Shown piece by piece: positions 5,666-7,165 of a stretch of DNA of 7,165 nt. This DNA comes from an uncultured Anaerolineaceae bacterium (GTDB lineage: Bacteria; Chloroflexota; Anaerolineae; Promineifilales; Promineifilaceae), in the NCBI GenBank assembly GCA_937967805.1, contig CALBTC010000238.1, positions 1-7,165 of the forward strand, read 5' to 3'. Under the pieces are notes generated by a model. That model searched no databases. It was not told the origin of the DNA and saw only the letters and a list, made by a program, of their open reading frames with translations. Position 1 is the stretch's first letter. Every line of letters starts with the position of its first letter. A program made the translations under genes and the position numbers.

Positions 5666-6850
5666 ATGAATGCGGCGCTACACACCATCACCCAAACGCT
5701 GGCAGCGGATTTAGGCTCGCAACTGGAAGCAATTTTTCTTTTTGGCAGCCAGGCAGCACAGCAGAGTCAAACGGCCGTATCCGATACCAACCTCCTGCTC
5801 ATCACCGCCCCAGACGCCAACGTCCACACCATTCGCGATGCTTTTTTCCCCATTTGGCAGCAGCACAAAGCCTTGCTCAAACGTGCGCCGCTTGTTGCCG
5901 GCCGGGATGCGTTTAAACGCCATCTACAGCTCAACCCATACCTGGCGCTGAACCTGCTTCAGCATGGCCAGCAGCTTGCCGGCGGTCCCATGCCCGAGGG
6001 CTATTTTCGCACCCGCATTAATCCGGCGGAGGTGTACGCTCATCTGGCGCAGCAGCTGCTGGATGCCTCTACTGCCCTCAGCCAAACCAGCGATGCCCAG
6101 GCAAAGATGCTGCTCAACCGCCTGGCGCGCCAGGTAAGCAACCAGCCACTAAAACAAACAGAAACGGCCGCCGCCCAGTTCAACCTCGTGCAGCAGGCCT
6201 TAACGGCCGTACTCAACCAATTGCCGGCCGCCCAAAAATGGCACAAAGCCGCCCAAACCGGTCCCACCTCCCCTGCCATTCCCGGTTTGCAAGCAATCTA
6301 TAACGAAAACAATAAAAACATTTTTGTCTTTAACCAGCTCACCCCCACCCAGGTCAGCCGGATCAACTGGCAATCGCTGGCCCAGCAGCTGCCGCAATCA
6401 AACGACGCCTTACACATCACCACCGTGGCCCAATTTTGCCTGATGGCCCTTTACGACAAGGCGTTGGACATGCGATTTAACAAGTATCAGCACAAATGGG
6501 GCATCCACTTCTTACCCCTGCTGACCCCATCCAGCCGCCAAATTTTACGCCAGGCGGCGCGCACGCCCTCACACATTCTGGTCGATGCCCTGCCGCACAG
6601 CTTTCTCACCGCGGCCAACGCCAATGACGAAACGCTGCACAAGCTCATCCACGACTACCAAAACCGGATGCTCAACATCCAGCTGGAAAACGAGCTCCTT
6701 TTCCGCCTCGGCCTGATTCCGGCCAAGTTCAGCCCGCCCGAGCCGCTGCCCGAGCGTGACGTGCCCGCCAGACAGCGGCTGGAGGCCATTTTCCAGCACC
6801 TGGAATGGTGGGCCGACTTTTACCAGACCACCCTGCAAGCCCAGACGTGA
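5666..6850 (+). CDS. Nucleotidyltransferase-fold protein, degenerate active site
   Basis: A 394-residue soluble protein. The N-terminal part (about 10-105) resembles the MNT-type nucleotidyltransferase fold: LFGSQAAQ with Gly27-Ser28, then SDTNLLLI (39-46). In active members the latter is Asp-x-Asp; here it is Asp40-Thr-Asn42, so one metal-binding aspartate is replaced. The rest (about 110-394) is rich in helix-forming Ala, Gln and Leu and I do not recognise it; the C-terminal part is aromatic-rich (LEWWADFYQ, 379-387). ATG 5666 is chosen over the in-frame GTG at 5567 because the promoter puts transcription start at 5666. No signal peptide is visible. Its stop overlaps the next gene's GTG in GTGA (6847-6850), so the two are probably coupled, although a nucleotidyltransferase relative and a secreted glycosidase-like protein make an odd pair. 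It may be catalytically dead or merely bind nucleotide. The fold call is moderate; no substrate can be named. Confidence 0.75.
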   Translation: MNAALHTITQTLAADLGSQLEAIFLFGSQAAQQSQTAVSDTNLLLITAPDANVHTIRDAFFPIWQQHKALLKRAPLVAGRDAFKRHLQLNPYLALNLLQHGQQLAGGPMPEGYFRTRINPAEVYAHLAQQLLDASTALSQTSDAQAKMLLNRLARQVSNQPLKQTETAAAQFNLVQQALTAVLNQLPAAQKWHKAAQTGPTSPAIPGLQAIYNENNKNIFVFNQLTPTQVSRINWQSLAQQLPQSNDALHITTVAQFCLMALYDKALDMRFNKYQHKWGIHFLPLLTPSSRQILRQAARTPSHILVDALPHSFLTAANANDETLHKLIHDYQNRMLNIQLENELLFRLGLIPAKFSPPEPLPERDVPARQRLEAIFQHLEWWADFYQTTLQAQT

Positions 6851-7165
6851 CCTTGTTCTTCGCCAGGCTCCAATTTCGCAGCGGACTTCGCCTGCTGCTG
6901 CTCATCGCCCTCATCTCCCTCATGCAGCCCGCGCCGCTGCTCATTGTGCCTGGACCACCGCAAACGGTGCACACCGACCACCCCATCGTCGGCGTACACA
7001 CCCGCCTGACGGATGAGGTGGAAGAGTGGAAAATTCAGCGCAGCCTGGAGATGGTGCGCCAGATGGGATCGCCCTGGATTGTAGAGCTGTTCCCCTGGGC
7101 CTACTACCACGCCGACGACGGCGGCATCGCCTGGGATCATCCGGACATGGTCATTGAACACGCCC
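6847..7165 (+). CDS. Secreted or anchored glycosidase-like TIM-barrel protein, 3' cut by window
   Basis: The first 106 residues of an open frame that reaches the window end. It starts with MTLFFARLQFRSGLRLLLL: a basic n-region followed by a hydrophobic core (about 14-26), then a Pro-rich stretch (27-40). This fits a signal peptide or N-terminal anchor. The mature part opens with HPIVGVHTRLTDEVEEW (47-63) and continues with MVRQMGSPWIVELFPWAYYH (71-90), then a spacing that fits the first strands of clan-A glycoside hydrolases, where a residue pattern like W..vEP..G.fdW..pD..v..A is common; here WDHPDMVIEHA (96-106) is the last part. The catalytic glutamates would lie beyond the window, so no family can be fixed. 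The GTG start overlaps the upstream TGA by four bases and has no own ribosome binding site, which suggests translational coupling. TTG at 6853 is an alternative start. The minus-strand open frame over the same stretch is a GC-rich shadow. Confidence 0.75.
   Translation, partial: MTLFFARLQFRSGLRLLLLIALISLMQPAPLLIVPGPPQTVHTDHPIVGVHTRLTDEVEEWKIQRSLEMVRQMGSPWIVELFPWAYYHADDGGIAWDHPDMVIEHA

Larger units (their letters stand above)
3802..6210. repeat. Interspersed palindrome ACGGCCGT (seven copies in the right part)
   Basis: The perfect 8-base palindrome occurs at 3802, 3961, 4420, 5012, 5338, 5771 and 6203, all inside genes, and once more at 110 outside genes. The core CGGCCG also occurs at 809, 2556, 2670, 2739, 3164, 4704, 5456, 5899, 6165 and 6225. 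Chance would give about 0.1 copies of the octamer in a window of this size. Six of the seven genic copies are read as Thr-Ala-Val. It resembles genome-wide iterated palindromes such as cyanobacterial HIP1; its role is not known to me. Confidence 0.75.

Noticed and set aside
6820..7161. Minus-strand open frame of 113 residues
   Set aside because: It is opposite a + frame with a signal peptide and glycosidase-like sequence, and its own protein shows no domain; a shadow in GC-rich DNA.

Overview
The window looks like bacterial chromosome, most likely from the Chloroflexota (Anaerolineae/Ardenticatenia-like). This rests on gene style (HTH-STAND NTPase with a TPR partner, TlyA, a GDP-sugar reductase, a glycosidase-like secreted protein) and on the over-represented palindrome ACGGCCGT. 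It is an impression, not a proven assignment. I see no rRNA, tRNA, CRISPR array or insertion sequence.

Left part (1-3765), AT-richer, all on the + strand. A regulatory region (1-158) is followed by a STAND/NB-ARC NTPase with an N-terminal helix-turn-helix (159-1583). It is joined by TAATG stop-start coupling to a pure TPR protein (1583-2788). Together the two resemble one AfsR-like NB-ARC-TPR regulator cut into two polypeptides. After a 185-base gap lies a small soluble histidine kinase with intact catalytic boxes but no sensor or receiver domain (2974-3765). The most striking signal is in the two non-coding stretches of this part. Both carry a phased array of one heptamer, TTGNAGT (complement ACTNCAA), repeated about every 11 bases: five copies at 17-66 and four at 2854-2892, in opposite orientations. 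Repeats of 7+4 bases are the kind of operator read by tandem OmpR/PhoB-type or SARP-type winged-helix proteins. The shared operator suggests that the STAND-TPR pair and the kinase form one regulon.

Right part (3762-7165), GC-richer. Two minus-strand genes form an operon: a GDP-6-deoxy-D-mannose reductase (4581-5525), then tlyA (3762-4565). tlyA converges on the kinase gene, and both stop codons share the same TTAA. Divergent from the reductase, a strong sigma70-type promoter (TTGAAA, 16 bases, TATAAT) places transcription start at the ATG of a nucleotidyltransferase-like gene (5666-6850), so its mRNA is probably leaderless. That gene overlaps by GTGA the start of a secreted or anchored TIM-barrel glycosidase-like protein, which runs off the window.

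ACGGCCGT occurs seven times in the right part, all in genes and mostly read as Thr-Ala-Val. It occurs once in the left part, outside genes. With the change in base composition, this suggests that the left regulatory module has a different history from the right-hand genes.
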